NCBI GenBank assembly: GCA_932294295.1
Contig: OW028585.1
Span: 24,302,313 to 24,366,312, forward strand
Direction of reading: 5' to 3'
DNA: 64,000 nucleotides
Source: Alitta virens
Taxonomy: Eukaryota > Annelida > Polychaeta > Phyllodocida > Nereididae
The position numbers and the translations under genes were made by a program. Positions 32,486-44,964 of the stretch are shown one piece after another. The notes under the pieces are model-generated. The model searched no databases. It was given only the letters and a program-made list of their open reading frames with translations, and was not told the origin of the DNA. Positions within the stretch are counted from its first letter, which is position 1. Every line of letters starts with the position of its first letter.

Positions 32486-35400
32486 TCACACTATGGACAC
32501 TTTAGCAGAAGAGGCCACTTTCTTCCCTTTTCCTTTCTTTGACTGTTTCTGATTTTCCATTTCATCTACGACATCACAACACACTTCAATTGCGTCTTCA
32601 TCACACTGGCTTTTTCTGCTGGTTCCCTTTGAGTTATTTTGGTCTGAGTCCAATATGCCACCAGAGGGTGAGTGGACAGATGCTGTGCTGCCCTCTGGTG
32701 ATGATTCACAGTCTTGCTTGGCCTGGCGAAGAAGAGGGGGGCGGCCTTTCTTTTCCTCTTCGTCTTCTTCTGGCAGGTCAATGCTGGTCTGTGGGGTGTT
32801 TATATCAACTTTAATGCTGGTCAGCTGGGCATCGGACTCCCCTCCAGAACATGAGGAGGTCTCGGCATCCTTAGTTACAGCTCCTGGCGCCCCCTGGTTC
32901 TGCTCCTCATCCCCATTATTTTCACGATCTTCCAAAGAATCTGGTCGGCAGTCGGTATAAACTAAACGCAGGGCCCCACGGTCGTTGACATCGACCGTCT
33001 TACGACAAATGGGACAACCGTCCGACATGTCCAGCCACTTTAAAATGCATTTGAAGTGGAAACGATGACCACAAGCGTCCAGCACTATGACAAGGTCAGT
33101 GGTCATTGCATCCAGTAGAGGATCCATGCAAATAAGGCAAGTCACCATGTCACTCCCTCTTCGCAAACTGCCTGACTGGAGTGGGTATGTCCTGAAAACA
33201 AAGAACCAAAGCACTATGATCATTAAATTTTGTTTGTTACACCTACTGGAAATGCACGCAGTATACACCAGGGTCACAAATTTTAATGTATTCCAATTGC
33301 ACTTATAATACCTCGTAACATCTCGTAACATTCACCAACACAGTTTATTTCTTATTGCGTCAGTTGAAATGACCAGAGTACCCAACGTTCTGTCGTTTTC
33401 ACCATAAGATTCATGTGCATCGAAATCAATTTCAGCACCATGGAGGTCAACATCCACCTGGTTCTGGCCTAACACAATCTATAATTCTACAACTATCAGG
33501 CTTTCAGTCAATGAGTAAAACATTCTTCATCCACAATATTGTTTAAACAGTAACTTACGGGTCTTCTTTGTGTATTTTCATTCTTTTCTTTAATTCCCTC
33601 GCAAGTTTATCCTTGCGTCTTCTATACACAACCATCACGCATTTGTAATATATTTTTCTGGAAAAAAAAAAAGAAGAAATATTTCATCACCACAATTAAA
33701 CTGCTCAGTCGTACACAAGATAATCATCTTCTACAGAGCAATCAAATAAAAGACAATGTAATAAAATGTCGGAAAATCTGGGTCCTCCCCTGTCATAGAA
33801 TGAGGCTCAATCTCTGTGAGCTCATTTCCCTCAGACTTATTGCTTATAAAGATAACAATTTACATTTCCTTATCTATTCGGCCGAGTTGAGTTTAAAAAT
33901 AGATTGTCCTCCCTTGTCCAGACCATGTGGTACCCACAATGCAATGCAGTGCCATTTGCTTTTTTGCTCAGTGCCATAAGGGTCATCACACACAATGTAA
34001 GTTTTACTTCATGCTTTATGGACGCCTTTAAAAAAATGTCTGTGTCACAGTTTGAGGCTTTTTTACACTTCAGTAATCAGAACAACATATTTCATTAATA
34101 TTTTGTGTGCCTGAGATACTTTGGCAGTTAGCTATTCACACAGTAGTTGCAGTTCTAAACATTATGACAGTGCTCATTAACAGACAAAAGCCACAACTTT
34201 TAAATTTACTTAGAGCCTGGGGCAAGACGAGTTAAACTGAGTTGTGTTTGATTACAGAGTTCATTAACGCCCTGCACCTACTTAGGTGTGCCCTCGAAGT
34301 GCTAAGACCTTCGCCTCGATATGAACTAGGACCTACTCCAGTGGGCTTAGGGAAAGTTCATTGCCCCTGCTGCTGAGATTATGACTTTCGGAGCATGTCC
34401 CAGAGTAATCCATTAAAGCTCAAATCGCAAACAATTAACTAGAGTTTCAATCCTGACTTTATAAATATGACTTACCTTCTGTAAACATATAATGGCAGGG
34501 CTACGCAGGCTGCTATCACCAAAAGTGCAATAATAACTGGAAAGAGAGAAATATACAATATGCAAAAAATCATGGAAATGTATAACAAGTCAAACCGTTT
34601 CCAGTCATTTCAATTAGGCCACATTTACTCGATCTTCTGTTAGTAGATGGAATTACTACATATAATTGGCAATATTCTTCAGTTCCTGTACACCACTGTA
34701 CACTGTCAGTCCGGAGCAATCAGTAGCACTTCAAGATGTCCATGCTCCAAAGCTATTTTTGTGGCTTTGGTAATGAATTAAACAGATCTCAAATCTTGGA
34801 ATGGAATTCGAAATCTAGGCTCAACAAAAAAACAAGTTTGCTAAGTTATAATTTTGGAAACTATTACGAGACCTCTGCCCATTGACCTGCTAATCAGAAT
34901 AATATTATCAAATAGCTAGTTGTGGCCTTATGAGCAGAAAATGGTAGATATTCTTGACTGCAATTGACTGGGTCAGACATAATATCCCAACCTACAGCAA
35001 CTGGATGACTCACCTAAAAGGGCAGGACAGTCCGCAAATGGAGTTCCCTCCAGAGTGATGTACATCTCTGGAAAGCTTATTAAAAAAAGAAACAGAGAGC
35101 AATTATTGAATGGCAAACCTGGATATAACACAATTCTCAAACTGATTTATTCTTTGTTCTAAGTTAGTTGCTGATTGAACGTTAATTTCAACAATTTCTC
35201 AATAAATAATAATGATTGAAATGCAAGGTAAAATATTCATAATTTACCGAGTATGAGAAAAATTCCCAATAATGTAATCTCCCCTGGCTTCCAGGTGATG
35301 CACCTGTCGATATAAAAGCAACTTCTCACAAAAGGAAAATAGATGCAGTATTTGTATAAAATAATTTGAAATAACTGTGCACTGTGTTCAACTGTAATGT

Positions 35401-36810
35401 CTCTTTAATCAGGTTGCATCAGTCTTTAAGACTGACTTTACAGCACTTGTTTACTTTATAGTCAGGGTTCTTGCATCACAAAATAAGCTTCCGTGGGAAC
35501 CAGCTGTGTGTTTGTAGCAACATGGCTTTTTAAGGTAATTTGGATGGTCTGAATCCAAAAATGGTTGTTGCCATTTTTCGAGCGCTCCTTCTATGAGAAA
35601 ATCAAGATGGCCACCAAGATGGCCGCAACACACAAATATGGCCCTATTTTCAGTTCTTACAATACCAGAGTTATATAATATTATTGTTTTACTACTTTTT
35701 GGTATTCACATGACAGACAGATTTGTTTTAGTTAAGCTATGATAAATTTGCCATTATCCATATTTGGGATATATTGGCACTCCATATATGGACGAAGTCA
35801 CTAAAATTAGCAGAATTTACATGAATAAGTTTCCATATCTTTAAATATTTCTTTGAGACGTCGTGTTTTGAAATCAGAGGATCATGACACTATTTTAATA
35901 GCCATTAAAGGAAAAAATATTTGCTTGTTCATTTTTTGGTACATACATTACAAACTTTAATTAGTCACCCCACTTGATGTTTCCATGACCATTAAAATTC
36001 ATTGTGGGTGCTACTTAGCTTAACATCCTCTGAATTTAAAACACAAAGTCTCAAAGAAATGTTGAGCAGATATGGAAACTCCTTCATGTTAATTCTCTAA
36101 ATTTTAGTGCCTTTGTTCATGTACGGAGTGCCAATATATCCCAAATATGGATTAACTAAAACAAATAACCCTGTCTGTCGTGTGAATACCAAAAAGTAGT
36201 AAAACAATAATATTATATCACTCTGGTATCATTGGGTATTGTTGGAACTGAAAATAGGGCCATCTTGGTGGCCATCTTGATTTTCTCATAGAAGGAGCGC
36301 TCGAAAAAAATGGCAACAACCATTTTTGGATTCAGCACATCCAAATTACCCCAAAGAGCCATGTTGCCACAAATACACAGAAGGTTCCCATTGAATAACA
36401 CAAGAACCCTGACTATTAAGAGAAAGAGAGAGAAATAACTTCATTATTATCATGCTCGCATCCAACAAAAACAGAGCAATTAACCTGTAAGTTATACACA
36501 GTCATCTGTGAATATACTAATCAGCTAATCCATACATTGCAATAACAGTTTTAATTTGCAAGTGCTGTTTGATAATAAGTTGAAATAACAGTGGTCCGTG
36601 ACCAACTGTAATGTCATGTATCAGGTCAAAACAGAAATATTTTGAAGACTGGGTTTACCATGCATTATTACAATAATTGTTTCAATTTGCAAGCACTGGT
36701 TGATATGAAAGGCCCACCTGTGTTTTGAGAAAAGACTGATTCATGTTTGGGGTGCTGTGGTAGAGGCGGGTTCCGTGTACCATGGAGGGGATGTCCCAGT
36801 AGGCACACAT
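32486..36810 (-). CDS. Single-pass membrane RING-H2 protein, probable E3 ubiquitin ligase
   Basis: Exons 36718-36810 (within a spliced exon starting 36849), 35248-35303, 35014-35075, 34476-34536, 33559-33657 and 32486-33191 join in frame to 358 residues. A short N-terminal domain with an NFS glycosylation site precedes one membrane helix (about 71-88, LLVIAACVALPLYVY). Then come a very basic juxtamembrane segment and a RING-H2 finger (about 142-186): CLIC, then CGHRFHFKC, then CPIC, giving the C3H2C3 zinc ligands. The tail is Ser/acid-rich, then Lys-rich, ending VSIV. RING-H2 proteins recruit E2 enzymes to ubiquitinate substrates; the membrane anchor suggests endomembrane or surface targets. 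The start is chosen because an in-frame stop precedes it in the same exon. No signal peptide is seen, so topology is uncertain. A large palindrome occupies intron 1. Confidence 0.75.
35459..36415. mobile_element. 957-bp foldback element with TTA target duplication
   Basis: A giant imperfect palindrome. The left arm (35459 to about 35880) and right arm (about 36040 to 36415) are inverted copies, starting TAGTCAGGGTTCTTG and ending CAAGAACCCTGACTA. TTA flanks both ends (35456-35458, 36416-36418), matching a PIF/Harbinger-style 3-base duplication; a TA duplication (Tc1 style) is the alternative. Shared arm landmarks include GGCCATCTTG, ATTGTTTTACTACTTTTTGG and CCATATTTGGGATATATTGG. It lies in intron 1 of the RING-H2 gene. 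No transposase. Confidence 0.88.
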
Positions 36811-37368
36811 TTCACAGCCAAATCAGCTTTCTCGGAGTCAATGCTGCATCTGCAAATATAATTCCCACTTGCCAGTATTACTATTAGGCACATTTATTTG
36901 TTATCAAACCCAATTACAGCAAACCATATTTTTTTTGCTTTTCAAGATATTATTTCCAAAATGTGCCAAATAACCGGCCATCTACATGCTCAGAGGCTCA
37001 GTTCTAGAAAATTCTGGGACCCTCTGACTTGCTCCTCAATCAATGGCTGGATTACAACAGAATCAAAACAATCTACAACTCACCTCTCATGACAGAGAAG
37101 TGAATGCAATGATAGAGACAACCCTGAGGGTTTCTCTGTCAAAAAGCGGGGTTGGGGGGTGCCAGTACCAGTGCGCCCAGCTCTAGATCGAAGTGGATTA
37201 GAAACATAATATTATTCAAGATCATCCGTTTATATCATATACTCTTATTTGTCTTGCTAAATAAAATTAATAATGAATCTTTGTCTCTCATAAGTAGCAA
37301 TGGTTTATCACCCAAAAATATCTTGTGTAGTGAAATTATTTTTTGACAGACTAGAAGGCTAGTCTATG

Positions 37369-38681
37369 CATGGAGTCACTAGAGAAGGAGGGGAAAGCTC
37401 TGTTATCACACACGTGCATCTATATTTTTAATGTCCAATAAAATTAGTTCCGAGGCTAAGTTGGCTCAGAAAGCCGTTGTTTTAATAGCCATTTAATTTC
37501 ACGCAGGTCCCCTTTGATGTCCTATGTTAGTCTCGCTGCTGCCGCAGCCAATCCACACCCCTTTCAGAGGGGTGTTTAAATCTCGCGGTCCCAGCAGAAT
37601 CTGGGAGCCTCACTTTCAATCTAAGGATTTACAAATGGATATTTTAGTTTGGCTCACATTGCGTGCGCATAATAGGGAATACCTTGGTCATCACATGGTG
37701 ATCAAATACAAAGTTTTCCAGTGAAAATCTGTCCAGAATTAGGCTAATTACGGCATTTTAAGCAAGTGATAACTGCAATATGGCTATGTCAGGTCTGTTT
37801 TACTTGGCTCTATTCAACTTGCCCTATCTTAAAATCGCTTTCAATCGCGTCCAAGAGAAAACATGTACTTGAAAGAGCAACTTTTTGGCTACATGCCAAT
37901 ATTTATTTTATTGGTGTCGGTCGATGTCGGCCTGAGTTATGTTAATTTAGAAAATCGTTGTCTGTCAATTAAATGCACTTCTATCAGGCTGAACTATGCT
38001 TTATAAATTCATGTTTTATAACTTATAATTTATTAATTTTAATTTAGATGTCAGACAAGACATATTATAATATTAATATAATGTGACATAACCTAAAATA
38101 CATAAAATGTTTGAACAATACCTTAAAAAACTAAAAGATACATTTGCTTTCAGTCTCCAAATTAAATTATTAACATATTCTGATATATAATCACATCTAT
38201 ATTTCTCAGGGGAAAATAAATCTAGTTTTCCCTTCACCTCACTGTTGAGATATTATTGTAGGATATGAATAGATGACAAATTAGATGACTTATATTACTG
38301 GTTATATTTTTGATATATCCTGATCTTTATGATCTGCCCTGAGTGTGTATCTACTACTGTTCATCAGCTTCTTTGTATACTTGATACAGTATTTTGTATT
38401 ATTGAATCATTTTTACAGAATGAGTGGAAGAACAATGTTGTGAATACAATCTAGTCATAAACAAGAGAGCACATGGGTGCTATTTAGAACACATTTTGGA
38501 AACCCCCACATTTATTGGCCAATCAGCACACAGTTATTTGGGGTTTAAACCCCAGGAATGTTTATCAGCTGGTGTCATAAAGACAGGCACCAGATTAAAT
38601 GCCCATCATTAAAAGACCATCGCGACTAACATCGAACGCAATAAAACCCCAGCTTTCCCCTCCTTCTCTAGTGACTCCATG
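37369..38681. mobile_element. 1.3-kb non-autonomous DNA transposon with 7-bp target duplication
   Basis: The left end CATGGAGTCACTAGAGAAGG pairs with the right end CCTTCTCTAGTGACTCCATG, extending into GAGGGGAAAGCT on both sides. The 7-base sequence GTCTATG flanks it directly on each side (37362-37368 and 38682-38688). The interior has only short ORFs. The duplication length points towards hAT-like or related machinery, not Tc1. Sits upstream of the RING-H2 gene. Confidence 0.87.
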
Positions 38682-38689
38682 GTCTATGT

Positions 38690-40990
38690 CATTCGTGGAG
38701 TATTGCTTATTATAGATTTTTTCAGCTTATGAGGATATTTCCAAACTAGGCTAATTCTAGCCAAGAATTTAATTTTAGGCCTAATTTGCATTTGATTAAT
38801 AGATTATTGAACAATGATAAATTTTTACCATTTCAAAGTTTTTTTTTGTTATATCGCAGGACTTCTTTCATGCAGATTTTAGTGAAGGACAATAAGAATT
38901 GATTAGATTTTCAACATCTATGTCTCAATGCTACAGAGTCTGAAGCTTGGTCAACTTATATGACCAGCTTCCAGAGGCAGACATAATGATGAGATAATAA
39001 ATTGGGGTCAAAACCACGTTACACATTTAGTCATTTACCCCATGAGTGGGGTCTTTTACTTGCGTCAACATAGACACTGGGTGCAAGGCACCTCCAATTT
39101 AACGACTCATGCGATTGACAATTCATTTACATAAAAGCTACACGCCGCACTGCATTGGAAGCCACAGCAGCCGAAATTGTCTCAAGCCACCAGCAGCCGT
39201 AATTCTCTTCTAGTCAGCCATATCAGTGTAAACAAACGGCTTCAGGGTCTAGTCAAAGCAATCACAAATTTATTGTCCTTGCAAAATTCCTGACCGGGAT
39301 CGCACCGTAATTTCATCTAATTGCCATCTCGCTCTATCAGATTTTATTTAATTAAAATGTTGACAGAAACCATTCATACCACTAAAAAAAATTGCTGGTA
39401 GAAAAAAAGTGGTTGCGAACGCCTTCGCGCTGTTTAGCACGCGAATCTTTTGAGGAATCGCCAGGTCTGATTGGCTGAGCGGCCGTTAAATTAATTGTTT
39501 TTTGATCATGTGCTTCGACCACTTTCATAAATGTTTACGACTCAATATGAGTCGTTAAACAAAATAATAATATTTTTGAACATAGTGTGGAAAAAGTGGA
39601 AGCACGGATACAATTTCAGGTAAGGTTTTCTTAATGAATGGATAATTGTTTATCACATTCATCAATTGATCTTAATAAAATTTTGACATTCAAGTTGAGT
39701 GTGGTCACAGCCATGCACTCACTGCAGTGCATTGTAAAAAAAAAAGTCTAGTGTACAATATAGAAGTCCAGGGTTTTTTTTTTCACCAAAATGATTCACG
39801 GAACAACATCAATATTCCATATATCATCCATATTTGAGAGATAAATCATCTCAATGCCTCATGTTGTTTCCACTACTGATGTGATGACAGTGATGTTTAC
39901 CTGTCATTTTACAGCAGCATCTCGTGTGAAACAATTCGACCCATTGTTTTTGTTCCTCTATTACCACAACAGTTCACGCGATCAAGATGTTATTGTGTCA
40001 TATATTCCATGAATCTGTCATTATCTACGATGAAATGAGACGTTTTACATGAAGATGTCTTTTGTTAGCGACGACTTGAGTGCCAAAACCGACCTTCACC
40101 TCATTTGCATAAAGATGCGTAGGGTAGCACTCGTACACCAGAGGGCTGCCGACCGATACGCCACGTATTGGGGGACAGAAGAGTTAGCCTGGTGAGCTAA
40201 ATTGGTTCAATACTACAGGCGGATCCAAGGAGGCTGTCCAGGGGGTCAGGATCCCCACCATCAGTCCCACAAAAGGTGCTACTGCCGAAGACTGTCCAAA
40301 ATACTACCCAAAATAGGTAAAAATAGATCCTACATTATCCAATCGGCTCGCCAGATATTTTATTCTGCAATACTGGCCTTAAAACCAAAGTCAAAGAATA
40401 TTACCTGTGCTTAAACAGCATGTTACCAGATTACCAGTTAATGGTGACCTTACCTTGAGTTCCACAATGGATTGCTATTATACAGTACCTGCAGGTTTAC
40501 CTTCAGAAGAAGTAAGACCTTTGTGAGACATTATATAAATATATTACCATGCGCACATACAAGTATGAAAAATAAGAACACACCAATATTTTTGATTTCA
40601 TCGTTCAAAAAATCCGGATATTGGCTTTTTAAAAATAAACGCAGACCTGTGCATTTAAAGAAAGTCCATATTTCTCATTCATTGATATTTACCAATTCGT
40701 CTGCATATTACAATGTGTATGGATGTTAATATCCAAGTCATTTGCAAAATAAGACTAGCTTACTGAGTAAGCATTAATACAGGCCTTACTTTTCACAAAA
40801 ATAAAGTAAGCCCATAAGATTTTGTAATAACCCGTGTGGTCTCTGCTGGCGTACCATTTGCTTCAACGTCTGACTTTTATTTCTGTAGGGTATACCTAGC
40901 TGTCTAGGGCAAGCTAGGTGGTATGCAATATCCTTGGACACACGCCATTCTACATAAATTGTGTTCTAAAGTTATAGCGCTTGTCAGTCT
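38690..40990. other. Intergenic DNA without supported gene
   Basis: AT-rich sequence with short ORFs only. A slightly GC-rich patch near 39410-39490 and another near 40120-40260 show no recognisable RNA or protein feature. Confidence 0.5.
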
Positions 40991-41025
40991 CCTGTCTTTG
41001 GGGGCCAGCACATGTTGGGCCTTGG

Positions 41026-41243
41026 CGGGTTTTTCGCTGGCTCCCGTGTTTTTTCATGAACTTCATATTTGCTGTTTATACTGTTTTATAACCTTTTTTT
41101 AAACTAGATTGTAGTAAATATTTTTATGATGTAATCTTTAATTGTAGCTCTCATTGTGTAATCCCAGTATATCCTATATTTGATTTAATCTTTCTCAATT
41201 ATTCATGTTCACATTGTAACTGTTCAAGGTATCTCTGTCATGA

Positions 41244-41305
<62 letters not shown>

Positions 41306-41340
41306 GACTTCTCAAATAAATTAACTATTTTTAAACCCAA
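41026..41340 (+). repeat. Direct repeat copy A, TA-expanded
   Basis: About 300 bases matching 41572-41870: GGTTTTTCGCTGGCTCC, GTAGCTCTCATTGTGTAATCCCA, CTCAATTATTCATGTTCACATTG, then a (TA)n run (41246-41298) and CTCAAATAAA. The TA run is about 50 bases here but only a few units in copy B. It reads like the 3' end of a retroelement with its own polyA signal. Confidence 0.85.
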
Positions 41341-41571
41341 AAGCTTTTCCCAGGCATTGCCTCTGCAAAATAAAACGTTTGTGTTTACACTAACATATTT
41401 TTGCAGTACAACAACCTACTTTCACTGTTGTTCGGCCTTCTTGTTACACAATTTGTGGCCCCTTCATCGCTTATTAAACTTCTGGCCGAATGTTCATCTT
41501 TTTCTTCTCACTATTTTGCTCCCTCCCTTTAGAGCTCTCTATAGCCATGGATGCCAGATTTGTTTTCCTGG

Positions 41572-41870
41572 CAGGTTTTTCACTGGCTCCTGTGTTTTTC
41601 CATGAATTTTCAACTTCGTGTTTGCTGTCTGTACTGTTTTATAACCTTTTATAACTAGACTGTAAAGATTCTTATGATGTTATCACTAATTGTAGCTCTC
41701 ATTGTGTAATCCCAATATATCCCATATTTGTCAAATTTATAATCTTACCCTCGTAATCTTTCTCAATTATTCATGTTCACATTGTAACCTTTCAAAGTAT
41801 CTCTGTCATGGCTTATATATATTCACATATACATTTCTCAAATAAACCATTTATTTTTAAACCAAAACAT
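41572..41870 (+). repeat. Direct repeat copy B
   Basis: Second copy of the 300-base repeat, about 545 bases downstream in the same orientation, ending CTCAAATAAACCATT. Divergence of several percent plus indels implies an old duplication or two independent insertions. Confidence 0.85.
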
Positions 41871-41995
41871 ATTTCCCAGATGTTGTCTCAACAATTTCAT
41901 TTAAACATAGGCTACGCTGCAGAGGAAACCTCAGCGAATCCAACATAGCGCACAGGCATCATAACACCGAGTGTACACAGTCGGTGGTATATATA

Positions 41996-42186
41996 TACCC
42001 TTTTCACATAGCAGCCATGTTGGCATTTTTGCCTTATTGACCTCTTTTTACATTCAGATTTGATATTGTGACATCATCAGTAGACAATGGCCATGATGAG
42101 GTCACAGAGTGCAAGAACAATGGAGAAGTAATGATGTCATATATGAGGCAAAAATGTCAACATGGCTGCTGTGTGAAAAGAGTGTA
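41996..42186. mobile_element. 190-bp palindromic MITE
   Basis: The left end ACCCTTTTCACATAGCAGCC and the right end GGCTGCTGTGTGAAAAGAGT are about 40-base inverted repeats, with ATGTTGGCATTTTTGCC continuing the pairing inwards. The flanking left TATATA and right GTATA suggest a TA-type target. No coding capacity. Confidence 0.8.
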
Positions 42187-43478
42187 TAGCATTGGCTGAC
42201 TGAGCCAAGTTAAGGCCGCCATAAAATATCTGGCATCGTATTTGTCAACATATTTTCTGTTAGGTGTTGCTTCTAATGCCTGTATTTCTTCAGGCTTTGC
42301 ATTGACATTAAACAACTGTTCGAATTGCGTCTCAATGATTGACATGTTTTGTAGTTTGACCAAGAAAACTCTTAGCCACCTGGTGGAAGAAATGGAACTA
42401 AGCTAATTTGTGGATATTTGAGACTTGAACAATGTTGAAACAAGTCATGTACCATTTGTAGGGCATGTGAGTTTATTTTTACTTTGCTGAAACAAAGCCT
42501 AAATTGTCACTACAAGGCCTCTTGTTAAGTTCAATGAACCAATGCAATGACCTCAGGTGGCGCTGCTTACGCATACTGTACACTAAGTCTAAGGCATCAT
42601 TAAAACTCGTCTGACAAGCAGGAGGGTGAGTGTTAAACTTTCATTTCCAGAACAGAACTCTAAAACTCACTTTCGTTTCCAAAGCTAAACTCTAACACAG
42701 TTTGACTACTGTAATACTCTGTATGGCCTAGTGGTGCCTTTTGATAGTCACACTGACATATCTCAGCTATGTTTTACAAATTTATGAAAATATTATTTCT
42801 TGAGTGTTTATATAGTGTGTGTGATGAACCAAAACGATTGCCACTTGGCCTACATAGCCTGTTACGCAATGCTAAGTCCAAGATGTCCTATTTTTTATTG
42901 TATTCTGACAAGTGTGAAAATATTGAAGGGTTCCTGCACACAGTGCTCCTGAATAAACTCCAGGGTTTAAGAAATTTACCAAAAGTTTGGTCAGTGAACA
43001 AATTTAGTATATGGTCTTACGTTTTAATGCAAAAAGTAATAAAATCTGTTGGTAAAATTTTAAGATTTTTCCATTTTAAGTTTTTGGAGCTCATGTGATG
43101 CACAAAGGAAATGGCCGATGGATATGACCTGACAAATGTGCAACAAAGAGTGCAATCATATGTGGGGTGGCTGGTAAGCCATGCTGTAGTCGAAAAGACT
43201 GAAAGGAATTTCAATGTTGCTGGTATGCTGATGTGGTTGCTCGTGTGAATGAAGGGGATATCTAGGAGGTCACTGAGCTTGAAGTTGCATGGTAGCAGCA
43301 TTGGTGGTATCTGCAGTGGCTGTAGCTGAATAACAAATCGTTTTAAATCGGATGAGTGTGCCTGTTGACGGGAAAGGAAATTACAAATTTTGTTGACCTG
43401 GGATGTGTACAGCTTTGAAAGAGATGTGATACCCAAGGAGGGTGAGGACCAACGGGCGGATAATTGCCATAATATAGT

Positions 43479-43677
43479 CTTACGATCTCGGTACACAACT
43501 ACCTCGCCTACTAGCACTTGGCTGGTGGGCAGCTGCTCTTTAGCTTACCGATAGAGTGCAGGAAAGTTGCACACAAGATGGTGGAGAATCCGGTCCCCTC
43601 TGACCCCATGTGCTAAAGAGCAGCTGCCCACCAGCCAAGTGCTAGTAGGCGAGGTAGTTGTGTACCGAGAGCGTAAT
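43479..43677. mobile_element. Foldback element, 60-bp arms, inside DIRS RNase H
   Basis: The left arm starts TTACGATCTCGGTACACAAC and the right arm ends GTTGTGTACCGAGAGCGTAA, pairing through CTAGCACTTGGCTGGTGGGC to CTGCTCTTTAGC. The loop is about 75 bases. It interrupts the DIRS RNase H reading frame right after INKQTCKQPH. The arms differ by about two bases over 60, so the insertion is fairly recent. Confidence 0.87.
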
Positions 43678-44199
43678 ACTATAATAACATGTGGCTGTTT
43701 ACAGGTCTGCTTGTTGATAACTGCCACAATGGCTTGGTCATCACAATGAAAGTGACGTGCTAGCTTTTGTGCAAAAAGGAAGGACAACGGCCATGTAAAT
43801 AGGGTAGAGTGCAAGAACTGTGATTGTCCTCATCTTTCCAATTAGAAGGCCAAACGCCTTGGAACCAATGCTTGCCACCTGTCACACCATAGCCATACTT
43901 CGAGGCATCAGAATAAAGATGGAGCTGTTGGGAATCATAAACGCACAGGGGCTAATGAGGGAAGAGCCATTGTAGTATTGGAAGAAACGCAGCCAAGTAG
44001 AGAGGTTTGATGGTTTGGTGAGATGGATATGATGATGCGGTTTGGTGTTGTTCATGGTAAGGTAATATCACAGGCGCAGAAATGCCTGCCACAAGTAATA
44101 ATCAAAGTAGAAAACTATAACATTCTTATGAGAGAACGAAGTTCTCTCAGAGTTAGCTTAGTTTTGGTGATAGCTGTAGCCACTAAAGATCTGCGTGGG

Positions 44200-44300
44200 T
44201 ATCAAAATTCTGCCCACTCCCGCCCCACACCCGCATTTCTAGGCCCGCGCCTGCCCTGCGTCTGCGTTCATATTTTGCGGGCGACTGTGGGTTTCCTGCA
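44200..44300. repeat. GC-rich repeat island, copy 1
   Basis: Phrases such as CCGCCCCACACCCGC, CGCGCCTGCCCTGCGTCTGCG and GCGGGCGACTGTGGG stand out in an AT-rich background. A related, longer island lies at 44965-45150. The pair resembles a dispersed GC-rich repeat with alternating GCCTGC/CCCGC words. Confidence 0.6.
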
Positions 44301-44555
44301 AATGCATCCTCCATACCAGGCCCTCAGACATATACAGACCTGTTAAATTAACTTATCCAAAAGCATTTTTTTGGACCAGTTATGAATATTCCCTCAAATC
44401 AAAATGACCATCTGGGCTAGTATTAACATGTTGTTTCAGATTAAGACCTATATCTGAGACAGGATATGACTCAAACTGTGTCTTTGATATAAATCCTTGG
44501 AGATATATACAAAGGGTAATTATCAAAGCATGGGATTATCAGCTTGTTATAAACC

Positions 44556-44571
44556 CCCCCCCCCCCCCCCC
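44556..44571. repeat. Poly-C run
   Basis: An uninterrupted run of about 18 C. A similar run lies at 52682-52696. No other feature nearby. Confidence 0.9.
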
Positions 44572-44964
44572 ACCTGTGTTCTGACTTCAATGAAACTAAA
44601 TATTATTTAAGAAATTATGTTTGACTAGTTTCATATGAAATTGATGTGATGTAATTGTAGGTATTTCATAAAAAGAAAAGTGCTCTTTTCTGACTTTAAT
44701 GAAGAGGTGGTCTTAATTGTGAGTGTGGGCCAAATCAGAATGGCTTTAGTTTTGAGGTGGTCTTAATACTAAGGTGGTCTTAAAATGGGGTTTCGCTTTA
44801 TTTCACAATACAGTTGATTAAACCTTGGGGTTTTGCTTCATTTCATAAATACAGCTGGTTAAACCTTATCATTGATTTTTATTGTACCAGTTACTGAATA
44901 ACTCCATATTAAACAATGGACTGCTTCATTAATGTACTGTGCCAGAAGGGATTGAATCTACTGC

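Noticed and set aside
32539..32960. Plus-strand ORFs over the RING-H2 last exon
   Set aside because: Shadows of a Ser/Lys-rich coding exon on the other strand.
41240..41605. 121-codon ORF beginning with Tyr-Ile repeats
   Set aside because: Created by translating the TA microsatellite and repeat copy A; no domain.
43545..43814. 89-codon minus ORF as a complete gene
   Set aside because: It is DIRS RNase H sequence running into an inserted foldback element, so its C-terminal half is not real protein.
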